Of a stretch of DNA of 64,000 bases, positions 54,064 through 61,662 are shown one piece after another. The stretch is from positions 248,001-312,000 of the forward strand of contig NZ_WWCU01000003.1 in the NCBI RefSeq assembly GCF_009857595.1, written 5' to 3'. The notes under the pieces were generated by a model, which ran no database searches, was not told where the DNA came from, and was given only the letters and a program-made list of their open reading frames with translations. The stretch is from Pseudoduganella aquatica. GTDB lineage: Bacteria > Pseudomonadota > Gammaproteobacteria > Burkholderiales > Burkholderiaceae_D. The position numbers and the translations under genes were made by a program. Every line of letters starts with the position of its first letter. Position 1 is the stretch's first letter.

Positions 54064-55134
54064 TCAGAAGGTATGCAGGATGCCCGCTTGCGCGCCCCGG
54101 ATGTCCCCGCCGGGCAGCGGCGAGCGCACCTGGGCCGCCGGCGCCACCACGGCGGCGCCCAGCAGCGCGAAGCTGCTGCGGCCCTCGTCCTGGCGCAGCT
54201 GCGCCAGCGCGCCGTACAGCGTGGTGCGGGGCGACAGCCAGTAGCGATATAGCAAGCCCAGCTGCCGGGCGTCGCCGTGGCCGGCGACTTTCTTTGGATC
54301 AATCTTGTCATGCAGGCCGGCCCAGCCGAAGCCGAGCGCGGCCTGGGGGCTGAAGCGGTACTGGGCCGACAATTGCAGCAGGCGCGTGCTTTGCGTGCCG
54401 TCGGCGCGGCTTTCGCGGCCCGCCGACGCGTACAGGGTCCAGCCCCGGCTGGCCCCGGCGCCGGCCAGCGCATAGGAGCCGCCCGCGCTGGCGCGGCGCG
54501 CCACCGTGCCCGAGGCCGCCGTGCGCACCGTCTGCCAGTTGGCGCCCAGGTACAGGCCCTGCCCCTCGTACTCGGCGGCCAGGTGGATGTTGCGGTTGGC
54601 GGCGGCCTCTTCCAGCGGCGCGGCCCCGCCGGTGGCGCCGCGCGCCAACAGCGCCTGCAGGCGCACGCCGCCCATGCTGGGCGAAAACAGTCCGACCGCA
54701 TTGTCCGCGCGCGGAGGCGCGCCGAACAGATTGTTCCAGCCGGACGCGTAAGTGCCGCTGGTGAAAGCGTCAAACTTGCCGTTCATATAAAACTGCGGGG
54801 TGTTCTGCCGTCCCAGGCGCAGCTCGCCCCACGGCCCGGACAGCCCGGCCCAGGCCTGCCGGTTGAACAGGCGGTTGCCGTCGGCCTGGCTGCCGTCGTC
54901 GCTGTTCAGGCCGGCCTCCAGCAGGAAATTGGCGGCCAGTCCGCCGCCCAGGTCTTCCCGCCCCCGCAGGCCGATGCGGCTGGCCAGCAGGCCGCTGGCG
55001 TCGGCCCGGTTGGCGGCGGCCAGGCCGTCGGCCCGCACCTGCGCCACATAGGTGTCCGCCACGCCGAACACGGTGACGGCCTGCTGGGCGCAGGCCAGGC
55101 TGGGCATGCATGAAAGCAATAACAGATACCGCAT
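54064..55134 (-). CDS. outer-membrane general porin beside the arginine genes
   Basis: A 356-residue porin: signal peptide (MRYLLLLSCMPSLACA-QQ), first strand VTVFGVADTYVAQV, the conserved SRIGLRGREDLGGGLAANFLLEAGL and NRQAWAGLSGPWGELRLGRQ blocks, and a last strand ending in Phe (GILHTF). ATG 55134 follows GGGAG at good spacing; a longer upstream reading is rejected. It is divergent from the sensor kinase gene (94 bases between starts) and lies upstream of the ast operon on the same strand. This suggests that it serves uptake of basic amino acids or peptides (inference). Confidence 0.9.
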   Translation of the reverse strand: MRYLLLLSCMPSLACAQQAVTVFGVADTYVAQVRADGLAAANRADASGLLASRIGLRGREDLGGGLAANFLLEAGLNSDDGSQADGNRLFNRQAWAGLSGPWGELRLGRQNTPQFYMNGKFDAFTSGTYASGWNNLFGAPPRADNAVGLFSPSMGGVRLQALLARGATGGAAPLEEAAANRNIHLAAEYEGQGLYLGANWQTVRTAASGTVARRASAGGSYALAGAGASRGWTLYASAGRESRADGTQSTRLLQLSAQYRFSPQAALGFGWAGLHDKIDPKKVAGHGDARQLGLLYRYWLSPRTTLYGALAQLRQDEGRSSFALLGAAVVAPAAQVRSPLPGGDIRGAQAGILHTF

Positions 55135-55167
55135 TGTGCACTCCCGGATACGATTCTGCGACGGGCC

Positions 55168-55197
55168 TTGTTTCCGTCCTGCATACTCGGCTATGCT
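55168..55197 (+). promoter_or_regulatory. candidate promoter of the sensor kinase gene
   Basis: TTGTTT (55168-55173), 18 bases, TATGCT (55192-55197) in the porin/kinase divergent gap; start of transcription near 55204, about 25 bases before the ATG. Confidence 0.4.
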
Positions 55198-55228
55198 GTC
55201 CAGACGGCGTCTGCCCAAGGTTACTCCA

Positions 55229-57850
55229 ATGCGAACTGGTCGAACACATTTTGCTGGCTGGCTATACGGCTTGTGGCTGCTGGCAGTTGCCAGTGTGCTA
55301 CACGCCGCGCCTGCGCACGCGCAGCTGGTCGCGCTGACGCCCGAGGAACGGGCCTGGATGCAAGCCCATCCACAGCTGACGCTGGCGCTGGACCAGTACA
55401 ACGCCCCGCTCAACTTCCGCCGCGAAGACGGCGGCGCAAGCTCCTTCGCCGGCGCCTCCATCGAATACGCGCAGCTGGTGGCGCGCAACACCGGCCTGAA
55501 GTTCCAGTTCGCCGGCTCCACCTGGGACGAGGCGCTGCGCAAAGGCATGGCGCACGAGGTGGACGGCGTGCTGTGCGCGCGCGAACGGCCCGAACGCAAG
55601 ACCCGGCTCAATTTCTCCACGCCCTATTTGGAACTGCCCATCGCGCTGGCCACCCGGCCCGACCACCCGGCGGCGCGCACCCTGTCCGCCTTCGCCGGGC
55701 AGCGCATCGCCGTGGTGAGAAACACGGTGCGGGTGCCTGTGCTGCGCGAACGCTGCCCGGCCTGCAAGCTGGTGGAGGTGGCGGACGTGCAGGAAGGCGC
55801 GGCGCGCGTGCTCAAGGGCGAGGCCGACGGCCTGTTCGACGACCTGCCCGTGATCCAGCGCATGCTGGGCAGCGCCGGCCAGCTCAAGATCAGCCTGCTG
55901 TACTACTACTCGGAAGCGGCCACGGTGCGCTTCGCCCTGCGCAACGACGCGCCCGAACTGCTGTCCATCGTTAACAAGGGGCTGGCCGCCATCACCCCGG
56001 CCGAGCACGAACTGATACGCTCGCGCTGGCTGGCAGCGGCCGACGGCGTGCACGTGCAGCGCGAGCTGCCGCTCACACCGGCCCAGCGCGACTGGCTGGC
56101 CGCCCATCCGGTGCTGCGCGTGGCCATGGACGGCGGCCGCGCCCCCATCGAATGGCGCGGCGAGGACGGCAAGCAACGCGGCATCTCGCTCGATTTCCTG
56201 CACCGCATGGAGGAAATGCTGGGCGTGCGCTTCGAGCTGGTGCCCAGCAAGAGCGTGGCCGAGCAGCTGGCCAGGCTGCAGAACAAGGAAGTGGACATCG
56301 TCTCGGCCATCACCCAGGCGCCCGAGCGGCGCGCCTACCTGAACGTGACGCAGCCCTTCATGACCACGCCCATCGTGATCTTCAACCGGGTCGGCACGCC
56401 GCCGCCGGGCGGACTGGGCGGGCTGACCGGCAAGCCGGTGGGCGTGTCGGCCCGCACCAGCGTGGCGGGCCTGCTGCGGCATGACTGGCCCGGCATCCAG
56501 GCTGTGCCCACGGACAATTTCCAGCAGGCCGCAGACCTGCTGCGCAGCGGCAAGATCGAAGCCTTTGTCGGCCCGCTGATCACCGGCACCCACCAGCTGG
56601 TGGAACAAGGCGCGAGCGACATCCGCGTGGCCGGCGAAACGGATTACCAGTACCACATCGGCTACGGCGTGCGGGCCGACTGGCCGGAGCTGCTGCCGAT
56701 ACTGGACCTGGCGCTCGACGCCATTCCACGCACCGAGCGCGACGCCATCCGCCAGAAATGGGCCACGGTGCAATACGCGCACGAGATCGACTACCGCCCG
56801 CTGGGCGCGCTGCTGGTGGCGGTGCTGGTGGCGGTGGTGTTCATCGTGCAGCTGCGCGTGATGGTCAAACGCCGCACCGCTGAGCTGCAGCAGGAAGTGT
56901 CGATGCGGCGCGCGCGCGAGGACGAGATCCAGCTGCTGAACGCGGCGCTGGAACTGCGCGTGGAGCAGCGCACCATGCAGCTGAGCCGCGCCAACGACGA
57001 ACTGCGCCTGGCCGCCGAGCAGCTGGTGCAGACCGAGAAAGTGGCCTCACTGGGACGGCTGGTGGCCGGCATGGCGCACGAACTGAACACGCCGCTGGGC
57101 AGCACCTTGACCGCCGCCACCTCGCTGCACGACCTGGTGCGCGAGTTCGGCGGCGCCCTGGCCAGCGGCGGGCTGCGCCGCTCGCAGGCCGACCAGTTTG
57201 TGCAGCAGTGCCAGCAGGCCTGCGGCATTATCGAGCGCAACGCCTACCGCGCCTCGGCGCTGATCGACAACTTCAAGGAAATCGCGGTGGACCAGGCCAG
57301 CGTGCGGCGGCGCCGCTTCGGCCTGGCGCACATCGTGCGCGAAGTGGTGGCCACCCACCACAACGCCTGGAAGGGCACGCCGCACCGCATCGTGGTCGAG
57401 ATCGCCGCCGATATCGAGCTGGACAGCTTCCCCGGGCCGCTGGCACAAGTACTGTCCAACCTGCTGGAGAACACGCTGGTGCACGGCTTCGCAAACCATC
57501 CGGGCGGCACCGTGCGGATTACGGCCACGCCGGCCGGCGAGCGCGTGCAGCTCAGCTATATGGACGACGGCGCCGGCATTCCGGCCGAGCACCGCAACAA
57601 GGTGTACGACCCCTTCTTCACCACCCGCATGGGCCAGGGGGGCTCGGGACTGGGGCTGTACATTGTGCAGACGCTGGTGTCGGGCGTGCTGGGCGGCGCC
57701 ATCGCGCTGCACAGCGAGGACGGCAAGGGCACGCGCTTCGAGCTGACCCTGCCGCTGGTGGCGCCGGAACCCACCGCAGGCACGGCCAGCGCCACGCATG
57801 GCATCGTGGCGCTGCCCGCGACGGCATCGGCGGGTTACGGCTCCGCCTAA
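55229..57850 (+). CDS. sensor histidine kinase with two tandem SBP_bac_3 domains
   Basis: An 873-residue hybrid of amino-acid-binding and kinase domains. Signal-anchor to about 34 (ending AHA); SBP_bac_3 domain 1, about 40-270; SBP_bac_3 domain 2, about 285-515; transmembrane helix about 526-546; coiled coil; dimerisation/phospho-acceptor with His617 (EKVASLGRLVAGMAHELNTPLG); HATPase with NLLENTLVHGF, DDGAGIP, DPFFTTR and GSGLGLYIV. No receiver domain, and no response regulator gene lies nearby. Type-3 binding domains usually hold amino acids, so arginine or a relative is a fair guess. The stop and the last few codons come from REP-like copy D. Confidence 0.9.
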   Translation: MRTGRTHFAGWLYGLWLLAVASVLHAAPAHAQLVALTPEERAWMQAHPQLTLALDQYNAPLNFRREDGGASSFAGASIEYAQLVARNTGLKFQFAGSTWDEALRKGMAHEVDGVLCARERPERKTRLNFSTPYLELPIALATRPDHPAARTLSAFAGQRIAVVRNTVRVPVLRERCPACKLVEVADVQEGAARVLKGEADGLFDDLPVIQRMLGSAGQLKISLLYYYSEAATVRFALRNDAPELLSIVNKGLAAITPAEHELIRSRWLAAADGVHVQRELPLTPAQRDWLAAHPVLRVAMDGGRAPIEWRGEDGKQRGISLDFLHRMEEMLGVRFELVPSKSVAEQLARLQNKEVDIVSAITQAPERRAYLNVTQPFMTTPIVIFNRVGTPPPGGLGGLTGKPVGVSARTSVAGLLRHDWPGIQAVPTDNFQQAADLLRSGKIEAFVGPLITGTHQLVEQGASDIRVAGETDYQYHIGYGVRADWPELLPILDLALDAIPRTERDAIRQKWATVQYAHEIDYRPLGALLVAVLVAVVFIVQLRVMVKRRTAELQQEVSMRRAREDEIQLLNAALELRVEQRTMQLSRANDELRLAAEQLVQTEKVASLGRLVAGMAHELNTPLGSTLTAATSLHDLVREFGGALASGGLRRSQADQFVQQCQQACGIIERNAYRASALIDNFKEIAVDQASVRRRRFGLAHIVREVVATHHNAWKGTPHRIVVEIAADIELDSFPGPLAQVLSNLLENTLVHGFANHPGGTVRITATPAGERVQLSYMDDGAGIPAEHRNKVYDPFFTTRMGQGGSGLGLYIVQTLVSGVLGGAIALHSEDGKGTRFELTLPLVAPEPTAGTASATHGIVALPATASAGYGSA

Positions 57851-57926
57851 CCCGCCCTACGCTATAACGACGTCCCATCGCATGAAAACCGTAGGGCGGG
57901 TTAGCCGCAACGCGGCGTAACCCGCC
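57829..57926. repeat. REP/BIME-like element, copy D
   Basis: Two inverted units with a spacer of about 33 bases between the convergent kinase and ArgR-like genes. The left unit encodes the final residues and stop (57848-57850) of the kinase. Confidence 0.85.
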
Positions 57927-57929
57927 GGT

Positions 57930-58868
57930 TCAGCCGTTGAGCTTGCGCTGCCGCTCCTCGCGCGGAGTGTTGCCGAACAGGGTGCCGAAGGCGGTGGAGA
58001 AATGCGAGCCGGACGAGAAGCCGCACATCAGCCCCACCTGCACGATGGACGAATTGGTTTCCAGCAGCAGCTGGCGCGCGCGCTGCAGCCGCAGCTCCAG
58101 GTAGTAGCGCGAGGGCAAGCTGCCCAGGTATTGCTTGAACAGCCGCTCCAGCTGCCTGCGCGACAGGCCCACTAGGTTGGCGATGTCGTCGGTGGACAGC
58201 GGCTCCTCGATATTGGCCTCCATCAGCGTCACCGCCTCCGACAGCTTGGGCTGCAAGGCGCCGAAGCGCGCCTGCAAGGCCACCCGCTGGCGCTCCTCGT
58301 GGCTGCGCACGCGGTCTATGCACAGCGCCTCCTTCACCTCGGCCTGCACATTGGCGCCGTACAGCGCGTCGATCAAGGTCAGCGCGAAGTCGGCGCTGGC
58401 CGAGCCGCCGCAGCAGCTCAGGTGCGGCCCGTCGATCTCGAACAGGTGCGGGGTCAGGATGGCGCGCTCGGTGATGCCCTCGGTGTCCGCATACAAGGCC
58501 CACGGCAGCGCAATGCGCACGCCGCCCATCATGCCCGCCTCGGCCAGCCACAGCACGCCCGCGCCCACTCCGCCCCAGTAGGGCGCGCTGCGCAGGCGCT
58601 CGGCCACCAGGCGCAGCTGCGCCGGCGGGGACTCGGCCTGCTGCTCGTCGGCCACCAGCAGCGCCACGTGCCAGCCGCCCGGCGGCGCCTCGGCCACCTG
58701 CTGCGGACTGCGGATATCAAGCTCGAACCGCACGCCCACGCTGCGCGCGGCCAGGCGCAACGGCTGGACCAGGCCGGCCCAGGTGAGCGTGTCCGCCTCG
58801 CCGGCAAGGACCAGCAGCATGCGCAGCGGCTGCTCCCGGGACAGGCGGGACAAATTGGAAAACGACAT
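57930..58868 (-). CDS. argR: ArgR-like GlxA/AraC family regulator
   Basis: A 312-residue regulator: N-terminal DJ-1/PfpI-like (GlxA-type) domain (about 15-185) and C-terminal AraC helix-turn-helix pair (about 205-305). The C-terminal half (PKLSEAVTLMEANIEEPLSTDDIA.., SRRQLERLFKQYLGSLPSRYYLELRL, GFSSGSHFSTAFGTLFGNTPREER) is very close to what I recall of Pseudomonas aeruginosa ArgR, the arginine-responsive activator of the aru operon and gdhB. ATG 58868 is chosen; a longer reading from 58928 lacks support. Location beside the ast operon supports the call. The symbol is by analogy, not to E. coli-type ArgR. Confidence 0.82.
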   Translation of the reverse strand: MSFSNLSRLSREQPLRMLLVLAGEADTLTWAGLVQPLRLAARSVGVRFELDIRSPQQVAEAPPGGWHVALLVADEQQAESPPAQLRLVAERLRSAPYWGGVGAGVLWLAEAGMMGGVRIALPWALYADTEGITERAILTPHLFEIDGPHLSCCGGSASADFALTLIDALYGANVQAEVKEALCIDRVRSHEERQRVALQARFGALQPKLSEAVTLMEANIEEPLSTDDIANLVGLSRRQLERLFKQYLGSLPSRYYLELRLQRARQLLLETNSSIVQVGLMCGFSSGSHFSTAFGTLFGNTPREERQRKLNG

Positions 58869-58893
58869 CGGCGGATCTAAGCTGGGTGGTTGA

Positions 58894-59817
58894 TTACTCG
58901 GGCGCCAGCGCGGTCGGTGGCCGGGCAACGCTCCATTGGCTCACTATCATACCGGAGATCAACAATATCGCGCCGAGCAGGCCCGTCCACGCCAGCGTTT
59001 CGCCCAGCCACAGATAGCCGAAAATGGCCGCGCAGCCCGGCTCGAAGGCGTAGATCACGGCCGCCTCGTTGGCCGAGCTGTGGCTCTGGCCCCAGGTTTG
59101 CAGCGAAATAATCAGGGCCGTGGCCACCACGCCCAGGTAAATCAGGTTCCAGCGGTACAGCTTCAGGCCCTGCCAGATGTATTCCCAATAGTCGCCCATG
59201 TCCTGCGGCGCCGCCACCGGGCCGCGCGGCACTTCGCGGAAGGCAATCCACAGCGCAGCGCACACGGCCACGGTGAGGATTTGCGCGGCGGTCAGGCTCA
59301 TCAGACGCTCGGTCTTGCGGGTGAACACCTCCATCAGCTTGATGTAGCAGCCGAAGCACAGCGCGGCCAGCAGCGCCAGCGTGTCGCCCTTGCCCCAGAC
59401 GAAGGCGCCGTCCCAGCACAGCGCGAACAGGCCCACCAGCGCCAGCACCAGGGCGGCCACGATGCGGCGTTCCGGCAGCTTGCCCAGGAACACGCCCAGC
59501 AGCGGCGGCACCAGCACGTTCAGGCCGCAGACGAAGGCGTTGCGGTTGGACGTGGTCAGCGCCAGGCCCTCCACCTGGAACAGATAGCAGAAGAACAGCA
59601 CCAGGCCGCTGGCCAGGCCGTAGCGGCAGTCCGCCCATTTGGCGCGCAACAGGAAGGGCGACAGGATCAGGCTGGCCATGGCAAAGCGCGACACCACGAT
59701 CCAGTTGGTGGACAGGTAGTCGGTCATGTCCTTCATGGCGGGGAAGGTCGTGCCCCAGACCAGGGTGACGAGCAGCAGGGCGGCGATGCCCCGGAGGTGG
59801 TTAGGCAGGGACGGCAT
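58894..59817 (-). CDS. DMT superfamily (EamA) transporter
   Basis: A 307-residue inner-membrane protein with ten predicted helices in two EamA repeats (first opening LLLVTLVWGTTFPAMKDM, second near AALCFGCYIKLMEVFTRKTERL; final GETLAWTGLLGAILLISGMIVSQW). EamA proteins export metabolites or amino acids. ATG 59817 begins the first repeat; the longer reading is unlikely. It is divergent from the MarR gene (76 bases) and could be its target. The ArgR-like gene follows 25 bases downstream on the same strand, so cotranscription is possible and arginine-related export is an alternative. Confidence 0.88.
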   Translation of the reverse strand: MPSLPNHLRGIAALLLVTLVWGTTFPAMKDMTDYLSTNWIVVSRFAMASLILSPFLLRAKWADCRYGLASGLVLFFCYLFQVEGLALTTSNRNAFVCGLNVLVPPLLGVFLGKLPERRIVAALVLALVGLFALCWDGAFVWGKGDTLALLAALCFGCYIKLMEVFTRKTERLMSLTAAQILTVAVCAALWIAFREVPRGPVAAPQDMGDYWEYIWQGLKLYRWNLIYLGVVATALIISLQTWGQSHSSANEAAVIYAFEPGCAAIFGYLWLGETLAWTGLLGAILLISGMIVSQWSVARPPTALAPE

Positions 59818-59858
59818 GTCGGTTTGGTAATATTGGCTAGCCGCGTAGTGTACCGCGA

Positions 59859-59885
59859 TTGCCGCCGCGCAGCAGGCGCTATAAT
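59859..59885 (+). promoter_or_regulatory. promoter of the MarR gene, leaderless type
   Basis: TATAAT at 59880-59885 with TTGCCG at 59859-59864 (15-base spacer). Transcription would start at about 59892, within two bases of the ATG at 59894. Confidence 0.5.
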
Positions 59886-59893
59886 CATGGTCT

Positions 59894-60328
59894 ATGGGTG
59901 AACGATATTTGAAAAGCATCCGGCTGCTGGCCGAGTGCATGCAGGGCTTTGAACGCCTGTCCGGCGAGCACGTGCGCGAGTGCGGGCTGACCCATGCGCA
60001 ATTCGATATCATCGCCACGCTGGGCAACACCGAAGGCATGTCCTACAAAGAACTCGGCGACAAAACCCTGATCACCAAAGGCACCATGACGGGCGTGATC
60101 GAGCGCCTGGAACAGAAAGGCCTGGTGGAACGCCAGCGCAGCCTGGACGACAAGCGCTCGTGGTTCATCCGTCTCACACCGCAAGGAGAGCAGGTGTTCC
60201 GCGACGTGTTTCCCAAGGTCATAAGCCGTGGCGGCGACGTGTTCGCCAACTACAGCGACGACGATTTCGCCGCCCTTGAAAAAGTCCTGTCCGGCCTCAA
60301 ACAGGTCATATCGGCCGGCGGCGCCTGA
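59894..60328 (+). CDS. MarR family transcriptional regulator
   Basis: A 144-residue winged-helix regulator: helices to about 35, the HTH at about 45-75 (MSYKELGDKTLITKGTMTGVIERLEQKGLVER) and the wing QRSLDDKRSWFIRLTPQG. MarR proteins repress nearby genes and release DNA on binding small phenolic or drug-like ligands. No Shine-Dalgarno precedes the ATG and the -10 box ends nine bases before it, so the mRNA is probably leaderless. It is divergent from the EamA exporter, a common MarR/transporter arrangement. Confidence 0.9.
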   Translation: MGERYLKSIRLLAECMQGFERLSGEHVRECGLTHAQFDIIATLGNTEGMSYKELGDKTLITKGTMTGVIERLEQKGLVERQRSLDDKRSWFIRLTPQGEQVFRDVFPKVISRGGDVFANYSDDDFAALEKVLSGLKQVISAGGA

Positions 60329-60380
60329 GATCCGGCCCTGCGCCCAACGCGCCCATCCCCCCAACAACCAAGGAACGACA

Positions 60381-60665
60381 TTGAAAACCTCTCTGCTCGA
60401 AGGCAAAAAGCCTGCGAAATTCGACAAGCACATCATCGGCAACCTGTTGCTCAACGTGGACACGCCCGATGAAGTGCGCAAGGAAAAGCTGCTGATCGGC
60501 GTGCGCAATGAAGAAGGCGAAATCTACCGCCTGATCGGCGCCACCAAGCACAACAGCTTCATGAACGCCATCGAGGAGCTGTTCGACCTCGGCCTGGTGG
60601 ACGAACTGCAAGACAGCGAAGGCACCAGCGAAGGATGCGACGCCATCTTCAGCGAAGCCGACTAA
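60381..60665 (+). CDS. small uncharacterised protein with TTG start
   Basis: A 94-residue, charged, cytoplasmic protein that I do not recognise (MKTSLLEGKKPAKFDKHIIGNLLLNV.., then KEKLLIGVRNEEGEIYRLIGATKHNSFMNAIEELFDLG, and an acidic end). No ATG lies near the N-terminus; TTG at 60381 has AAGGAA at ideal distance and is the likely start. It is 52 bases after the MarR gene, so may be cotranscribed. A hairpin terminator follows at 60674. Confidence 0.75.
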   Translation: MKTSLLEGKKPAKFDKHIIGNLLLNVDTPDEVRKEKLLIGVRNEEGEIYRLIGATKHNSFMNAIEELFDLGLVDELQDSEGTSEGCDAIFSEAD

Positions 60666-60673
60666 AATAGAGA

Positions 60674-60700
60674 GGGAGCGCGCTGCGGCGCACTCCCTTT
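60674..60700 (+). terminator. probable Rho-independent terminator
   Basis: GGGAG(c)GCGC pairs with GCGC(a)CTCCC, nine to ten base pairs with one mismatch, followed by TTT. Confidence 0.6.
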
Positions 60701-60747
60701 CCCGGCAGAACGTGTCGCAAATAAATTCCACAAGGCAATAATTTGCG

Positions 60748-60753
60748 TATAAT
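60748..60753 (+). promoter_or_regulatory. -10 box of the HDOD gene, leaderless type
   Basis: Perfect TATAAT ending six bases before the ATG at 60760; the expected start of transcription is the ATG itself. The -35 region (ATTCCA) is weak. Confidence 0.5.
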
Positions 60754-60759
60754 TTCCTG

Positions 60760-61596
60760 ATGGACAGACTGGACGCCTTCAAGCATATCGCTGCTCAAGC
60801 GAGCCGGGGGGACCTTGCGTTCCCGACCAATGTGAACGCATCGATCCGGCTGCAGGAGGCGCTCAGCGATCCCAACTGCCACGTCGAGGCGGCGGCCAAG
60901 CTGATACAGGCCGACCCATTGCTGGCGGCCCGCACCGTGGCGATCGCCAATTCGGTCGCTTACAACCGTTCAGGTACCGAAATTTCCAGCGTGCGCTCGG
61001 CCGTCCAGCGACTCGGCGTGCGGACCTTGCAGTCGCTGGTGGCCGCGCTCATCGTGCGCCAGCTCGGCAGCAAGATCGTCGATCCGGCCCTGCAGGCCAT
61101 GTCGGCCCAGCTGTGGGAGCATACCGCCCACGTGGCGGCCCTGGCCCAGGTGATTGCACGCCGCGTGACCCATGTTGATCCCGATACGGCGCTGTTTACC
61201 GGCATTATCCACGAGGTTGGCGCGTTTTACATGCTGGCGCAGGCCGACGCCTACCCCGGCATCATGCAGGGCGAGCCGGAGGACTGGGTGGAGCATGGCG
61301 AGGTGGAAATCGGGCGCGGCGTGCTGCGCAAGCTGGTGGTGCCCGAGGCCGTGATGCAGTCCGTGGAGGCCATGTGGGACGGCCTGCGCGCGCTGCCGCC
61401 GGAAAACCTGGGCGACACCCTGCTGCTGGCCAACGACCTGGCGCCGGTGCCCTCCCCCATGCACCAGCGCCCCGGCGCCACCACCCCGGCCGCCGCCCGC
61501 ACCCTCGATTTCGCCGTGGGCGACGGCACGCTGGATACTATCCTGCGTGAATCGGCCAGCGACGTGCAATCCCTGTTCGCGGTGCTGATGCTGTAG
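60760..61596 (+). CDS. HDOD domain protein
   Basis: A 278-residue protein with an HDOD domain over about 15-215: FPTNVNASIRLQEALSDPNCHVEAAAKLIQADPLLAARTVAIANSVAYN, RSAVQRLGVRTLQSLV, LWEHTAHVAALAQVIAR and GIIHEVGAFYML. The metal HD pair of true phosphohydrolases is not kept (HE in place of HD in the second motif), normal for HDOD proteins, which act as signalling scaffolds in c-di-GMP, chemotaxis or secretion control. No fused output domain. The ATG has no Shine-Dalgarno and coincides with the expected transcription start. Confidence 0.87.
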   Translation: MDRLDAFKHIAAQASRGDLAFPTNVNASIRLQEALSDPNCHVEAAAKLIQADPLLAARTVAIANSVAYNRSGTEISSVRSAVQRLGVRTLQSLVAALIVRQLGSKIVDPALQAMSAQLWEHTAHVAALAQVIARRVTHVDPDTALFTGIIHEVGAFYMLAQADAYPGIMQGEPEDWVEHGEVEIGRGVLRKLVVPEAVMQSVEAMWDGLRALPPENLGDTLLLANDLAPVPSPMHQRPGATTPAAARTLDFAVGDGTLDTILRESASDVQSLFAVLML

Positions 61597-61627
61597 GTTC
61601 GGGGCAGTTTAGCGCTGTTTGCGCTAT

Positions 61628-61652
61628 AGTTGTAGCAACATTAACTACAACT
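61628..61652. promoter_or_regulatory. inverted repeat upstream of the class V aminotransferase
   Basis: AGTTGTAG (61628-61635) and CTACAACT (61645-61652) with a nine-base spacer, ending 10 bases before the ATG; the left arm follows a GCTATA element. The position suits a repressor site. Confidence 0.45.
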
Positions 61653-61662
61653 CAAGCTTCCC

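Noticed and set aside
57930..58868. Regulator of a GlxA-type glycine betaine or carnitine operon
   Set aside because: The DNA-binding half matches ArgR of Pseudomonas far better than carnitine or betaine regulators I can recall, and the arginine genes are adjacent.
60760..61596. HDOD protein as a c-di-GMP phosphodiesterase
   Set aside because: The metal-binding HD pair and the GYP motif are absent; it fits the non-catalytic HDOD family.
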